This document shows positions 1 to 8,056 of a DNA stretch of 33,075 nucleotides, in pieces. The DNA comes from Burkholderiaceae bacterium (GTDB taxonomy: Bacteria; Pseudomonadota; Gammaproteobacteria; Burkholderiales; Burkholderiaceae_C): NCBI GenBank assembly GCA_031277295.1, contig JAITMV010000224.1:1-33075 (forward strand). The letters run 5' to 3'. The notes under the pieces were generated by a model. That model made no database searches and was not told the origin of the DNA. It saw nothing but the letters and a program-made list of their open reading frames with translations. Position 1 is the stretch's first letter. The number at the start of each line of letters is the position of its first letter. The position numbers were made by a program, and so were the translations under genes.

Positions 1-92
1 CCAACGCCGATCACATGCTCGCCCTGCGCGTCAATCGGGCCAACGGCGAGTGGAATTCGTATTGGGCTACCGAATACCGGTTCGCAGCTTGA
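1..92 (+). CDS. 3' end of an unidentified protein-coding gene (partial)
   Basis: An open frame enters from the left edge (first complete codon at base 3) and stops at TGA 90-92. The visible C-terminus, about 29 residues, contains RVNRANGEWNSYWATEYRF, rich in aromatic and polar residues as in an edge beta-strand. Too little is visible to name a family. It lies upstream of and parallel to tRNA-Leu. It could be a chance open frame, but its composition and codon use look coding. Confidence 0.45.
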   Translation, partial: NADHMLALRVNRANGEWNSYWATEYRFAA

Positions 93-225
93 GCTACACA
101 TCAGTTTCAATCGCACCCGGTTCGCTTGGCCTGTGTCCGGGCAGGCGGCGGCAAGATAAAATCGCGCGCTCGCCAGATTCATAACGGGCAGCTTTGCAGC
201 CGTCCACTTCTTTTGCAGCAGCCGT

Positions 226-312
226 GCGCGGGTGGCGAAATTGGTAGACGCACCAGGTTTAGGTCCTGACGCCAGCAATGGTGTGGGGGTTCGAGTCCCC
301 CCCCGCGCACCA
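226..312 (+). tRNA. tRNA-Leu (anticodon TAG)
   Basis: Cloverleaf read by eye. The acceptor strand GCGCGGG (226-232) pairs with CCCGCGC (302-308), the discriminator is A309 and CCA is encoded at 310-312. The anticodon loop TTTAGGT (258-264) sits in a CCAGG/CCTG stem and gives anticodon TAG (260-262). A long variable arm, typical of class II tRNAs, precedes the T arm with its GGTTCGAGTCC core. The sequence resembles E. coli tRNA-Leu(UAG). No protein gene overlaps it convincingly. Confidence 0.95.
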
Positions 313-394
313 CGGTCAAAGTAGTGCTGACAAAGTGCCGGCGCGGCACGCGTGCGTGCAAGCACCGCGACCCCGAAAAGACTATGAACACGCT

Positions 395-1192
395 CTAAGG
401 CCCAAGCTCATCCAACTCGGTCGGCGAAAAGCCGGCTTGTCGCCGCGCCGCCAGGTTGAACGGCGGTTTGAGCTTTGGGGCGCGGTAGCGCTTGAGTAAA
501 GCGCGGTAGTGCGCCACGGGATCGAGTTGCTGACGCTGACACAGCCAGCCGTACCAACGATTGCCAACGGCAACGTGGCCGATTTCGTCGCGCACGATGA
601 TGTCGAGAGCGTCGCACGCGGCCAGCGCGTCGGGCGTGCCGGCCAAGCGCAGTTTGGCCTGGATCGGCGGCGTGGCGTCGAGTCCGCGCGCTTCCAGCGT
701 GCGCGGCACCAAGGCCATGCGGGCAGTGATGTCGCCAGCGGTTTGTTCGCACATTGCCCATAGTCCACCGTGCGCGGGAAAGTCGCCATAACGCCGTCCC
801 AGATGCTGTTGCAACAGCGTGTGCAACAGGGTGAAGTGCTGCGCCTCCTCGGCGGCAATGCGCAGCCAATCACGGTAGAACGCCTCTGGCATGGAGGCAA
901 AGCGCCAAATGGCGTCAAGCGCCAGGTTAATGGCGTTGAACTCAATGTGGCAGATGGCATGAATGAGCGCGGCGCGGCCTTCGGGCGTGCGCGCGCTGCG
1001 CCGTGGCAGGTTTTTGGGATCGACCAATTCAGGCCGCAGCGGACGGCCCGGCAGGTCGGCCGGTGCAATCAGGGCAGGTTCGGGCGCTATCGGAAGGCTC
1101 GTTTCCCGCGCCCACAGACCGTGCGTAAGTTCGACTTTCCGCTCGGGATCTGGCTCGCAAAGGGCTTGCAAGGCTGAGGTGCGCAACTCCAT
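395..1192 (-). CDS. DUF455 family ferritin-like protein
   Basis: 265-residue protein beginning MELRTSALQALCEPDPE. It matches the DUF455 family as I know it: helical, ferritin-like, with likely metal-binding residues in ALIHAICHIEFNAINLALD and RIAAEEAQHFTLL (E/H pairs) and a later RDEIGHVAVGNRWY segment. The biochemical role of the family is not well defined; a di-metal site is inferred from the E-x-x-H pattern. The ORF track extends upstream to 1909, but that stretch lies antisense to the next two genes, so I place the start at the ATG at 1192, leaving 33 bp to the divergent gene. No strong Shine-Dalgarno is visible before this start. Confidence 0.85.
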   Translation of the reverse strand: MELRTSALQALCEPDPERKVELTHGLWARETSLPIAPEPALIAPADLPGRPLRPELVDPKNLPRRSARTPEGRAALIHAICHIEFNAINLALDAIWRFASMPEAFYRDWLRIAAEEAQHFTLLHTLLQQHLGRRYGDFPAHGGLWAMCEQTAGDITARMALVPRTLEARGLDATPPIQAKLRLAGTPDALAACDALDIIVRDEIGHVAVGNRWYGWLCQRQQLDPVAHYRALLKRYRAPKLKPPFNLAARRQAGFSPTELDELGP

Positions 1193-1225
1193 CCCTAGAA
1201 TTGTAGTTTTGGAGGCGCAATCGAC

Positions 1226-1753
1226 ATGGCCATATATGAACTGGATGGCAAGCTGCCGCAAGTGCATGCTAGCGCCTGGGTCGCCGACTCGGCCGAGGTG
1301 ATAGGAAACGTATCTATCGACGCCGACGCCAGCGTTTGGTTCGGCTGCGTGCTGCGTGGCGATACCGAGAGCATGACCATCGGCGCCGGCAGCAACATTC
1401 AGGACCTGAGCGTGCTGCACGCCGACTTCGGCTTGCCGTTGACCGTCGGACGTGACGTGACGGTGGGGCACAAAGTAATGCTGCACGGCTGCACCATCGG
1501 CGACCAATCGCTTATCGGCATCGGCGCGGTGGTGCTCAACGGTGCACGGATCGGACGCAACTGTCTGGTCGGCGCGGGTGCGCTGGTGACCGAAGGCAAG
1601 GAGTTTCCCGACGGCAGCATGATCGTTGGCGCGCCGGCTCGGGCGGTGCGCCAGTTGTCGCCGGAACAAATCGAGGGGTTGCGCGCTAGTGCGCGACATT
1701 ACGTGGATAACGCGCGGCGGTTTCGCGTCCTGCTCAAGAAAGTGGAGCGCTGA
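1226..1753 (+). CDS. gamma-carbonic anhydrase family protein (left-handed beta-helix hexapeptide repeats)
   Basis: 175 residues. The protein is built of hexapeptide repeats ([30 protein letters not shown]) of the left-handed beta-helix fold, with the YrdA/PaaY/CaiE-type signatures WFGCVLRGD and [10 protein letters not shown]. The zinc-ligand histidines expected in gamma-CA relatives are present in VLHADF, VGHKV and MLHGC. It may act as a carbonic anhydrase or as a related metal-dependent enzyme; family membership alone does not prove activity. A good Shine-Dalgarno (GGAGG near 1210) precedes the ATG. It is divergent from the DUF455 gene and just upstream of hslO. Confidence 0.88.
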   Translation: MAIYELDGKLPQVHASAWVADSAEVIGNVSIDADASVWFGCVLRGDTESMTIGAGSNIQDLSVLHADFGLPLTVGRDVTVGHKVMLHGCTIGDQSLIGIGAVVLNGARIGRNCLVGAGALVTEGKEFPDGSMIVGAPARAVRQLSPEQIEGLRASARHYVDNARRFRVLLKKVER

Positions 1754-1831
1754 GCGTCCAGCGTGGGCTGTGATGTGGCGCGACGCCGGGCAAGAACACC
1801 GAACGTCGAACGCTAAACGCACAATGCCAGA

Positions 1832-2821
1832 ATGTCCGAACTGCATAAATTCATTTTCGACGGCCTGCCTGTGCGCGGCCAACTGGTGCGCCTGAGCGAT
1901 GCCTGGCAAGAGGTGCTGCGCCGCCGCGCCGCCAACACGCAGACCGGCCCCTATGCGCCACCGGTCGCCGAATTGCTAGGCAAGATGACCGCCGCCGCCG
2001 TGCTGATGCAAGGCAATATCAAGTTCGACGGCGCACTGGTGATGCAAATTGCTGGCGACGGCCCGGTGAAGATAGCGGTGGCCGAGGTGCAGTCCGATTT
2101 GCGCCTGCGCGCCACCGCCTCGGTAACCGGCGTGGTCATGCCCGGTGCGCGCCTGAGCGATTTGGTCGACGTGCATGGCAGGGGACGTTGCGCCATCACG
2201 CTTGATCCGCGCAACCGCCAGCCTGGCCAGCAGCCTTATCAGGGCGTGGTGCCATTGGTAAACGAAGGCGGCGCGCCGCTGACAACACTGGCTGGCGTGA
2301 TTGAGCACTACATGCGCCAGTCCGAGCAATTGGACACCACCTTGGTGCTGGCCGCCGACGAACAGGTCGCCGCCGGTTTGCTGCTGCAACGCCTGCCGGC
2401 GCAGGGGCAGGCCAACCTGTCGCAAAGCAACGCTGCCCGCGAAGGAGGGGATGGCGCTCTGGAAGAAGACGACTACCGGCGCCTGTCGATTCTGGCGCGC
2501 AGCCTTCAGCGCGAAGAGTTGCTCGGGCTTGATGCCGACACTGTCTTGCGCCGCCTGTTCTGGGAGGAGAAGCTGCTGCGTTTTCCGCCGCTGACGGCCG
2601 GTGCTGGTCCGCGCTTTGCCTGCTCGTGCAGCCGTGCGCGCATGGCCGCCATGCTGCAAGGATTGGGCCGACAGGAGACCGAATCGATTTTGGCCGAGCA
2701 AGGCCAGATCGAGGTCGGCTGCGATTTTTGCGGCCAGCAGGAACGCTTCGACGCCGTCGACGTGGCGCAGTTGTTTACTCCCGCGGCGCAACAGCCGCCG
2801 CAGCCGGGGTCGGTGCAGTAA
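1832..2821 (+). CDS. hslO: Hsp33 redox-regulated chaperone
   Basis: 329 residues, slightly longer than E. coli Hsp33. The N-terminal domain begins KFIFDGLPVRGQLVRL. The C-terminal zinc switch is intact: C-S-C at about 264-266, then 30 residues, then C-D-F-C at about 297-300, which fits the CXC-X27-32-CXXC rule. In this family the four cysteines bind zinc when reduced and form disulfides on oxidative and heat stress, turning on holdase activity in the cytosol. The gene lies 14 bp upstream of trmD in the same direction and may be co-transcribed with it. The Pro/Gln-rich tail after the zinc site is short and probably disordered. Confidence 0.96.
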   Translation: MSELHKFIFDGLPVRGQLVRLSDAWQEVLRRRAANTQTGPYAPPVAELLGKMTAAAVLMQGNIKFDGALVMQIAGDGPVKIAVAEVQSDLRLRATASVTGVVMPGARLSDLVDVHGRGRCAITLDPRNRQPGQQPYQGVVPLVNEGGAPLTTLAGVIEHYMRQSEQLDTTLVLAADEQVAAGLLLQRLPAQGQANLSQSNAAREGGDGALEEDDYRRLSILARSLQREELLGLDADTVLRRLFWEEKLLRFPPLTAGAGPRFACSCSRARMAAMLQGLGRQETESILAEQGQIEVGCDFCGQQERFDAVDVAQLFTPAAQQPPQPGSVQ

Positions 2822-2835
2822 CGTGACAGATTGCC

Positions 2836-3594
2836 ATGCGCTTTGACGTCATTACGCTGTTTCCGGAGTTGTTCACGTCCTTCATGACGGTGGGCGTGAC
2901 GCGCCGCGCGTTTGAAAGCGCTCAGGTACAGCTCAGGCTTTGGCAACTGCGCGACTTTGCCAACGGCGCTTACCGGCGCGTGGACGACCGGCCCTTCGGC
3001 GGCGGTCCCGGCATGGTGATGTTGGCGGAGCCGTTGGCGCGCTGCGTCGAGTCAATCCGCGCCGACCGCGCCGAAGCCTCGCCCGTGCCGGTGGCGCTGT
3101 TTTCGCCCGTAGGCCGCAAGCTCGATCACGGCGCGGTCGAGAATTGGGCTGCAAGCCGCGGCGCGATTTTGGTGTGCGGGCGCTACGAAGGCATTGATCA
3201 GCGCTTCATCGACACTTATGTGGACGTGCAGATCAGCTTAGGTGACTTCGTGCTATCCGGCGGTGAGATCGCCGCGCTGGCGTTGCTGGACGCGGTGGCG
3301 CGACTGCAACCCGGCGTACTGGGCGACGAAAGCAGCCATCAGGCCGACAGTTTCAACCCCGCTGTCGATGGCCTGCTGGACTGCCCGCACTACACCCGGC
3401 CTGAGCAATGGCGCGGCCAACGTGTGCCGGCTGAACTGCTGTCGGGCCACCACGCGCAAATCGAGCGCTGGCGGCGCGAACAGCGGCTGGCGCTGACGGC
3501 GCGCCAGCGATCTGAGCTGATCGTTGCCGCGCGCGCGGCGGGCCGTTTGACTGCGGACGACGAGCGATTGCTCCAACGCTCATCCAAGCTATAA
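2836..3594 (+). CDS. trmD: tRNA (guanine-37-N1)-methyltransferase
   Basis: 252 residues, normal length for TrmD. It begins MRFDVITLFPELF and carries the expected GGGPGMVM, CGRYEGIDQR (trefoil-knot SAM site) and LSGGEIAALALLDAVAR segments, then PHYTRPE. The enzyme methylates N1 of G37 next to the anticodon, including Pro and some Leu and Arg tRNAs, and prevents +1 frameshifting. In most proteobacteria it sits in rpsP-rimM-trmD-rplS; here rplS follows but hslO, not rimM, precedes. Its TAA stop is embedded in a TATAAT hexamer that may serve the rplS promoter. Confidence 0.97.
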   Translation: MRFDVITLFPELFTSFMTVGVTRRAFESAQVQLRLWQLRDFANGAYRRVDDRPFGGGPGMVMLAEPLARCVESIRADRAEASPVPVALFSPVGRKLDHGAVENWAASRGAILVCGRYEGIDQRFIDTYVDVQISLGDFVLSGGEIAALALLDAVARLQPGVLGDESSHQADSFNPAVDGLLDCPHYTRPEQWRGQRVPAELLSGHHAQIERWRREQRLALTARQRSELIVAARAAGRLTADDERLLQRSSKL

Positions 3595-3595
3595 T
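3568..3595 (+). promoter_or_regulatory. candidate sigma-70 promoter for rplS
   Basis: TTGCTC (3568-3573), a 16-bp spacer and a perfect TATAAT (3590-3595) lie across the 3' end and stop codon of trmD, about 118 bp before the rplS ATG. A transcript from here would carry a leader of roughly 100 nt. Promoter function is inferred from the sequence match only. Confidence 0.5.
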
Positions 3596-3712
3596 TAAAA
3601 GCTTTTCGATCCTCTGCCGGCCGCGGCATTTCACATGGCTTTCAAAGGCGTTTTTGCTGACGAGGCTGCCGTCCCTAGCGTAGCGCGCGCATGATCGAGG
3701 CAAGAAACTTCC

Positions 3713-4099
3713 ATGAATCTGATCCAGACCCTCGAACAAGAGGAAATCCAGCGCCTCGGCAAAAAAATCCCCGAGTTCGCTCCCGGCGACACGGTAATCG
3801 TCAGCGTCAACGTCGTCGAAGGCACCCGCAAGCGCGTGCAGGCCTACGAAGGCGTGGTCATCGCCAAGCGCAACCGGGGGCTGAACAGCGGTTTCACGGT
3901 GCGTAAAATTTCCAGCGGCGAAGGCGTGGAACGCACTTTCCAGACTTACAGCCCGCTAATTGCTGGCATCGAGGTCAAGCGTCGTGGCGACGTGCGCCGT
4001 GCCAAGCTGTATTACCTGCGTGAGCGTTCCGGCAAGTCCGCCCGCATCAAGGAAAAATTGCCCAGCCGGGTCAACAAGCAGGCCGTCGGCGCGGCGTAA
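3713..4099 (+). CDS. rplS: 50S ribosomal protein L19
   Basis: 128 residues. L19 signatures are clear: [21 protein letters not shown] at the start, [43 protein letters not shown] and the basic [20 protein letters not shown]19 sits at the 30S-50S interface. The start ATG at 3713 has AGGCAAGAAACTTCC before it, a weak AG-rich Shine-Dalgarno. It follows trmD with a 118-bp gap containing a candidate promoter, and is followed by a repeat element and then a strong terminator. Confidence 0.97.
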   Translation: MNLIQTLEQEEIQRLGKKIPEFAPGDTVIVSVNVVEGTRKRVQAYEGVVIAKRNRGLNSGFTVRKISSGEGVERTFQTYSPLIAGIEVKRRGDVRRAKLYYLRERSGKSARIKEKLPSRVNKQAVGAA

Positions 4100-4129
4100 C
4101 TGGGGCGCGGCCTTTCCGGTCGATGCCCC

Positions 4130-4297
4130 TAAGGCAACGCCTCACCCAGTCCCATGCGGCGAGCGCATCCTCGCTTTGGGCGGTCTGCTTCGTTGCAAAT
4201 GCTCGCCATACCGCCAGGTATTGCTGCGCTTTGCGCCTCGCAGCCCATCCCAAACCGAGGCGCGCTCATCCGCAGGGACTTATTCAGCGTCGCCCTA
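4130..4297. repeat. MITE-like dispersed repeat, copy 1
   Basis: About 168 bp between the rplS stop and its terminator. It aligns along its length with 32783-32953: both share AGTCCCATGCGGCGA, CAAATGCTCGC, a 25-nt identical core including TATTGCTGCGCTTTGCGC, then CCCATCCCAAACC, and end in TTCAGCGTCGCCYTAAC. The ends form an imperfect inverted repeat: TAAGGCAACGC at the left against TAGGGCGACGC (reverse complement of the right end), 9 of 11 matching. No transposase is encoded. It is non-coding and probably a degenerate non-autonomous mobile or structured repeat. Confidence 0.7.
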
Positions 4298-4335
4298 ACC
4301 GCCTGTGGCGCTGGTCGCTCCAGGCGGTTTTGTTT
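4297..4335 (+). terminator. rho-independent terminator of rplS
   Basis: AACCGCCTG (4297-4305) pairs perfectly with CAGGCGGTT (4321-4329), a 9-bp stem with a 15-nt loop, followed by TTTGTTTTGTCTT. It lies directly after repeat copy 1, whose right end abuts the stem. The longest ORF of the next gene begins inside this stem, which argues for that gene's later start. Confidence 0.8.
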
Positions 4336-4352
4336 TGTCTTGTGATCCGCTC

Positions 4353-5093
4353 ATGGTTTTCAAGCCGCTGTCCACACTGCCCAATTTCGACCCGCGCCGG
4401 GTGGAGGTGGCCGGCATTGATGCCCATTTGCCCGCCGTACCGTCCGAGCGCCTGACGCCCATCGCGCTGCGCCAACGTTTTGCCGCGCCACCCGCATGGC
4501 AGCCCGAATTGCGGCGTGAACCGCGGTTTTCCGACCGCAGCCCGGCAGCAGCGGCGGTACTGGTGCCGTTGATCCAGCGAACAGGCGGCCTGACCGTGTT
4601 ACTGACCGAGCGCACAGCGCACCTGTCGACTCACTCCGGCCAGGTCGCGTTTCCAGGCGGCAAGGTCGATCCGAGCGATGCCGATGCCGCCGCTGCCGCG
4701 CTACGCGAGACCGAAGAAGAAGTGGCGCTGCCGCGCCGCTTTGTCGAGGTAATCGGGCAACTGCCGACTTACGCCACCGGCACTCAGTTCATCGTTACCC
4801 CAATCGTGGCGCTGGTGCGGCCGGGCTTCGTGCTGCATCCCAACCCGGACGAAGTGGCGCACGCATTCGAGGTGCCACTGACCTTTTTGATGAATCCCGC
4901 GCACCATCGTCGCCACCGTGTCGAATTAAACGGTCAAGTGCGCGAGTGGTTTTCGATGCCCTACGTCGAACCGGCCCGCGCCGAAACAGCGGCAAACGAA
5001 TCGCCCCCCACGCCCGGCAGCGAAGTGGAACGCTTCATCTGGGGCGCTACCGCTGGCATGTTGCGCAACTTCTACCGCTTTCTGGCTGCGTAG
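4353..5093 (+). CDS. NUDIX hydrolase, CoA-pyrophosphatase type
   Basis: 246 residues from the chosen ATG (MVFKPLSTLPNFD). The ORF track starts at a GTG at 4305, but that lies inside the rplS terminator stem. The NUDIX motif is seen as HSGQVAFPGGKVDP followed by AALRETEEEVAL, carrying the R-E-x-x-E-E catalytic glutamates. The SGQVAFPGGK lead-in is typical of the YeaB/NudL-like CoA diphosphatase branch, which cleaves CoA and related dinucleotides. The substrate is inferred from this motif. It sits between rplS and a CbiB-like gene in the same direction, 31 bp from the latter, so the two may share a transcript. Confidence 0.87.
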   Translation: MVFKPLSTLPNFDPRRVEVAGIDAHLPAVPSERLTPIALRQRFAAPPAWQPELRREPRFSDRSPAAAAVLVPLIQRTGGLTVLLTERTAHLSTHSGQVAFPGGKVDPSDADAAAAALRETEEEVALPRRFVEVIGQLPTYATGTQFIVTPIVALVRPGFVLHPNPDEVAHAFEVPLTFLMNPAHHRRHRVELNGQVREWFSMPYVEPARAETAANESPPTPGSEVERFIWGATAGMLRNFYRFLAA

Positions 5094-5124
5094 AGCCTTG
5101 GCGCGGCAGGGCTATCATCGAGTC

Positions 5125-6099
5125 ATGGCTCTGTTCGCAATTGTGGTGGCACTCCTGCTTGAACAGGTGCGCCCGCTGGCGTCGAGCAACTTGGTCACGG
5201 CGAGCTTGCAAGGCTGGGTGCGTGCGGTCGGCAGCAACGTCGATGCCGGCGGCGCGCAACATGGCTGGTTGGCATGGGCGCTGGCCACCTTGTTGCCCAC
5301 GTTGGCCGTGGCCGGCGTGTACTGGCTGCTGGGCTGGCTGGGCGGCTGGCCGTTCGAGCTGGCGTGGAGCGTATTTATCCTTTACGTTACCCTGGGTTTG
5401 CGTCAATTCAGCCATCACTTTACCGGCATCCGGGATGCACTGGAAGCCGGCGATGAGGCGCGCGCCAGCGCGCTGCTGGCGCGTTGGCGGCAAGTTACCG
5501 CGATGAATCTGCCGCGTAGCCAACTGGTACGTTACCTGATCGAATATGCCGTGCTGACCGTGCATCGCCAAGTGTTCGGTGTGCTGGTTTGGTTTTGCCT
5601 GCTGGCCGTGCTGGGACTGGGGCCGGCGGGAGCGGTGTTTTACCGCTGCGCCGAATTCACGCCGCGCTACTGGCACCGTCAGTCGCGGGCCGCCGATCAA
5701 CCGGTCAGTCCGGCGCTGGCGCAGGCGGCCGATCAGGCCTGGCGCGTGGCCGACTGGCTGCCAGCGCGCTGTACCGCGCTCGGCTTTGCCGTCGTCGGCA
5801 GCTTTGAGGACGCTATCGACGTATGGCGCAATCATGCGCAGCGTTTTCCAAATCCTAACGACGGCGTAATATTGGCTGCCACGGCGGGCGCGCTGGGTGT
5901 GCGCCTCGGTGATGCCGCGCTCAAGCCACTCGGCGGTCAGCAGCTTGCCGGTAACCTTGCTTTAGCCGACGAAGAAGGTTTGCCAGGTAAGCCGCCAGGC
6001 ACGACACATTTCACCCAAGTCGCTGGACTGCTGTGGCGCATGGCGGCGCTGTGGCTGCTGCTGCTGGTGCTGCTGACATTGGCGCACGTGATGGGTTGA
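5125..6099 (+). CDS. CobD/CbiB-family integral membrane protein
   Basis: 324 residues from ATG 5125 (MALFAIVVALLLEQVRPL); the longer ORF from 5098 adds nine residues of poor character. Several hydrophobic segments are visible: the N-terminus, ATLLPTLAVAGVYWLLGWLGG, VLVWFCLLAVLGLGPAGAVFY and the C-terminal WLLLLVLLTLAHVMG. FYRCAEF and GSFEDAIDVWRNHA resemble the CbiB/CobD relatives found beside rplS/NUDIX in Burkholderiales. CbiB proper attaches aminopropanol during cobalamin synthesis, but no other cobalamin gene is nearby, so that role is unproven here; an AmpE-like role is an alternative. Confidence 0.75.
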   Translation: MALFAIVVALLLEQVRPLASSNLVTASLQGWVRAVGSNVDAGGAQHGWLAWALATLLPTLAVAGVYWLLGWLGGWPFELAWSVFILYVTLGLRQFSHHFTGIRDALEAGDEARASALLARWRQVTAMNLPRSQLVRYLIEYAVLTVHRQVFGVLVWFCLLAVLGLGPAGAVFYRCAEFTPRYWHRQSRAADQPVSPALAQAADQAWRVADWLPARCTALGFAVVGSFEDAIDVWRNHAQRFPNPNDGVILAATAGALGVRLGDAALKPLGGQQLAGNLALADEEGLPGKPPGTTHFTQVAGLLWRMAALWLLLLVLLTLAHVMG

Positions 6100-6222
6100 T
6101 GGTTTTCCGCGGCGCTCACGCGCCATCCGCATTGCGCAAAACCGCGCGCAGCCTTACTTTGTCATGCTCGAGAAGCTTCCCCTTTGGGGTAGGGCCGGTC
6201 ATTGGCTGCAACCGTATGGGCT

Positions 6223-6798
6223 TCAAGCCAGCAACGCATGCAGCAGGCGCTGACGCTCCGGCTCGCCGCCGACGGCGTTGTCAAATAACAGCAGTTCCGG
6301 GTAAGCCTCCGCTTGCGGCATGAATAGGCGCGCGCGGTAGTCGTCCCAGTGCGCCAGCTTCCACGCATCGTTGGGGTTGCCGCGCGCGATGATGCGGCGG
6401 CGCGCTTCCTGTTCAGCCAGATGGACCCAGACCACGCGCACCGTCACGTCATCGCCGACGCCTAGCCAGGCGCGGTTGGCGAGCCGGTGCGCGCGTACCT
6501 CGCGCGACAGCGGGCCGACCACCACCGTGCTTACGCCCAGCGCCAGGTTTTCGCGCGCCGTGGCCAGCAGGCCGCCGTATTCGGGATCGCGCAGATGCTG
6601 CAAATACAGCGGACTGTCGCGGTCGTTGGCGTCGCCCGTCAGCGCAGCCATCGCCGCCGAGCTGTATTGGCCATAGAGCGTGTCTTTGTCAAGCAAGCAC
6701 GTCGGGCCGATGACGGTCAGCAGTTGCGCAAACAGACGCTTGGCTAGTGTGGTCTTGCCGGTACCGGCGTGGCCGCAGAAGAAGATCAAACGGGGCAT
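6223..6798 (-). CDS. P-loop ATPase / zeta-toxin-like or AAA_33-type small-molecule kinase
   Basis: 191 residues. The Walker A motif GHAGTGKTT spans residues 9-17. LLDKDTLYGQYSS follows as in adenylylsulfate/gluconate-kinase-like P-loop kinases, then a REVRAHRL segment and VWVHLAEQEARRRIIARGNPND, a lid-like basic region. The substrate cannot be told from sequence. It is transcribed opposite to the CbiB-like gene (convergent) and in the same direction as accA. No antitoxin-like partner is adjacent, so a toxin role is not supported. Confidence 0.7.
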   Translation of the reverse strand: MPRLIFFCGHAGTGKTTLAKRLFAQLLTVIGPTCLLDKDTLYGQYSSAAMAALTGDANDRDSPLYLQHLRDPEYGGLLATARENLALGVSTVVVGPLSREVRAHRLANRAWLGVGDDVTVRVVWVHLAEQEARRRIIARGNPNDAWKLAHWDDYRARLFMPQAEAYPELLLFDNAVGGEPERQRLLHALLA

Positions 6799-6856
6799 GG
6801 GGCTAGCATAACGGGGCGAGGCGGGAGATATCGAACATGGATGCCCAATTTTTTGG

Positions 6857-6922
6857 GGCGATCATCCGCACAGCCGCTGCCGACCCCACAGGGTATATAT
6901 CTTTGTTCAGCGTCGCCTTAAC
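6857..6922. repeat. remnant of the MITE-like repeat, copy 3 (right end only)
   Basis: TTCAGCGTCGCCTTAAC (6906-6922) is identical over 17 nt to the right end of the copy at 32939-32955 and differs by one base from 4283-4299. Upstream, GCGATCATCCGCA matches GCGCTCATCCGCA of copy 1, and CAGGGTATATA resembles its CAGGGACTTAT; an extra stretch of about 20 nt interrupts the alignment. The TTA at 6918-6920 is the accA stop codon read on the minus strand, so the repeat overlaps the end of accA. Confidence 0.5.
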
Positions 6923-7892
6923 GCTCAGCCTTGGTATCGTTGAAGCGCCCGTAGCTTTGCAGCCGTTCATAGCGGCGCTCGAGCAACTCGCGCACTTTCA
7001 GGTCGGCTACCTGCCGCCAGGCGTCGCCCAGCGCGCGCCTGAGAAAGGCGGCCATCTGGCGCGGATCGCGGTGCGCGCCGCCGACTGGTTCGCTGACGAT
7101 TTTGTCAACCATGCCCAGCGCTTTCAGACGGTGCGCGGTGATACCCAGCGCTTCGGCGGCTTCTTGCGCCTTGTCGCCGGTTTTCCAAAGGATGGAGGCA
7201 CAGCCCTCCGGACTGATGACGGAATAGATCGAATATTGCAGCATCACCACCTGGTCGGCGACCGAGATCGCCAGCGCGCCGCCGGAGCCGCCCTCGCCGA
7301 TGATGGTTGCGATGATCGGTACTTCAAGTTGTGCCATCTCGTAGATGTTGCGGCCGATGGCCTCTGACTGGCCGCGCTCTTCGGCATCGATGCCGGGAAA
7401 CGCGCCCGGTGTATCGACGAAGGTGAACACCGGCAGCTTGAATTTTTCCGCCGTTTTCATCAGGCGCAGCGCCTTGCGGTAGCCTTCCGGGCGCGTCATG
7501 CCGAAGTTGCGCAGCGTGCGCTCCTTGGTGTCGCGCCCTTTTTGATGGCCGATCACCACGCAAGCATTGCCATTGAAGCGCGCCAGTCCGCCGACGATGC
7601 TCTGATCGTCGGCAAAATGGCGGTCACCGTGCAGTTCAACAAAGCTGGTAAAGCATTCGCGCAGGTAGTCCAGCGTGTACGGGCGCTCGGGGTGGCGGGC
7701 AATCTTGGTGATCTGCCACGGCGTCAGATCGCTGTAGATGTCCTTGGTCAGTTGTAGGCTTTTCTTGCCGAGCTGTTCGATCTCCTCCGAAATGTCGACC
7801 GCGCTTTCGGTCTGTACGTAGCGCAATTCTTCGATCTTGTTCTCAAGCTCGGCGATTGGATGCTCGAAATCAAGAAATGTCCGTTTGGCCAA
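6918..7892 (-). CDS. accA: acetyl-CoA carboxylase carboxyltransferase subunit alpha
   Basis: 324 residues from a TTG start at 7892 ([20 protein letters not shown]). The TTG has CAGGAG about eight bases upstream and gives the standard AccA N-terminus; the ORF track runs on to 8375 only because no stop intervenes. Conserved parts include [57 protein letters not shown] and the [11 protein letters not shown] segment. The subunit works with AccD to transfer carboxyl from carboxybiotin to acetyl-CoA, the committed step of fatty-acid synthesis. It is divergent from an acyl-CoA-binding protein gene. Its stop codon is embedded in a repeat remnant. Confidence 0.96.
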   Translation of the reverse strand: MAKRTFLDFEHPIAELENKIEELRYVQTESAVDISEEIEQLGKKSLQLTKDIYSDLTPWQITKIARHPERPYTLDYLRECFTSFVELHGDRHFADDQSIVGGLARFNGNACVVIGHQKGRDTKERTLRNFGMTRPEGYRKALRLMKTAEKFKLPVFTFVDTPGAFPGIDAEERGQSEAIGRNIYEMAQLEVPIIATIIGEGGSGGALAISVADQVVMLQYSIYSVISPEGCASILWKTGDKAQEAAEALGITAHRLKALGMVDKIVSEPVGGAHRDPRQMAAFLRRALGDAWRQVADLKVRELLERRYERLQSYGRFNDTKAER

Positions 7893-8056
7893 TTCAGGCT
7901 CCTGAAAACCAACACCCGCCAATGTTACCGGATGTTGTATCGGGACTGAGCAGCAGGGGTGCGATTGAAAGTGGCGCTCGAAACGTGCCAGGTTCATTCG
8001 CGGACACTGCAATGCGCTTGACGGACAATGAGACTTTTCCCCTCTGCCTTCGTACC

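Noticed and set aside
126-162. Promoter for tRNA-Leu (TTGGCC ... TAAAAT)
   Set aside because: The spacer is 25 bp, too long for a sigma-70 promoter, and no better -35 was found.
1193-1909. Upstream extension of the DUF455 gene in the ORF track
   Set aside because: It runs antisense through the gamma-carbonic-anhydrase-like gene and into hslO; the family-like protein begins at MELRTSALQ.
4071-4253. Minus-strand ORF of 60 codons inside the dispersed repeat (RRKAQQYLAVWRAFA)
   Set aside because: Copy 2 shows a similar peptide only in part and then has frame changes and a stop; no start signal. The shared DNA is better explained as a repeat than as a gene.
6223-6798. Zeta-type toxin of a toxin-antitoxin pair
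   Set aside because: Only the P-loop kinase fold is supported. No small antitoxin gene lies beside it.
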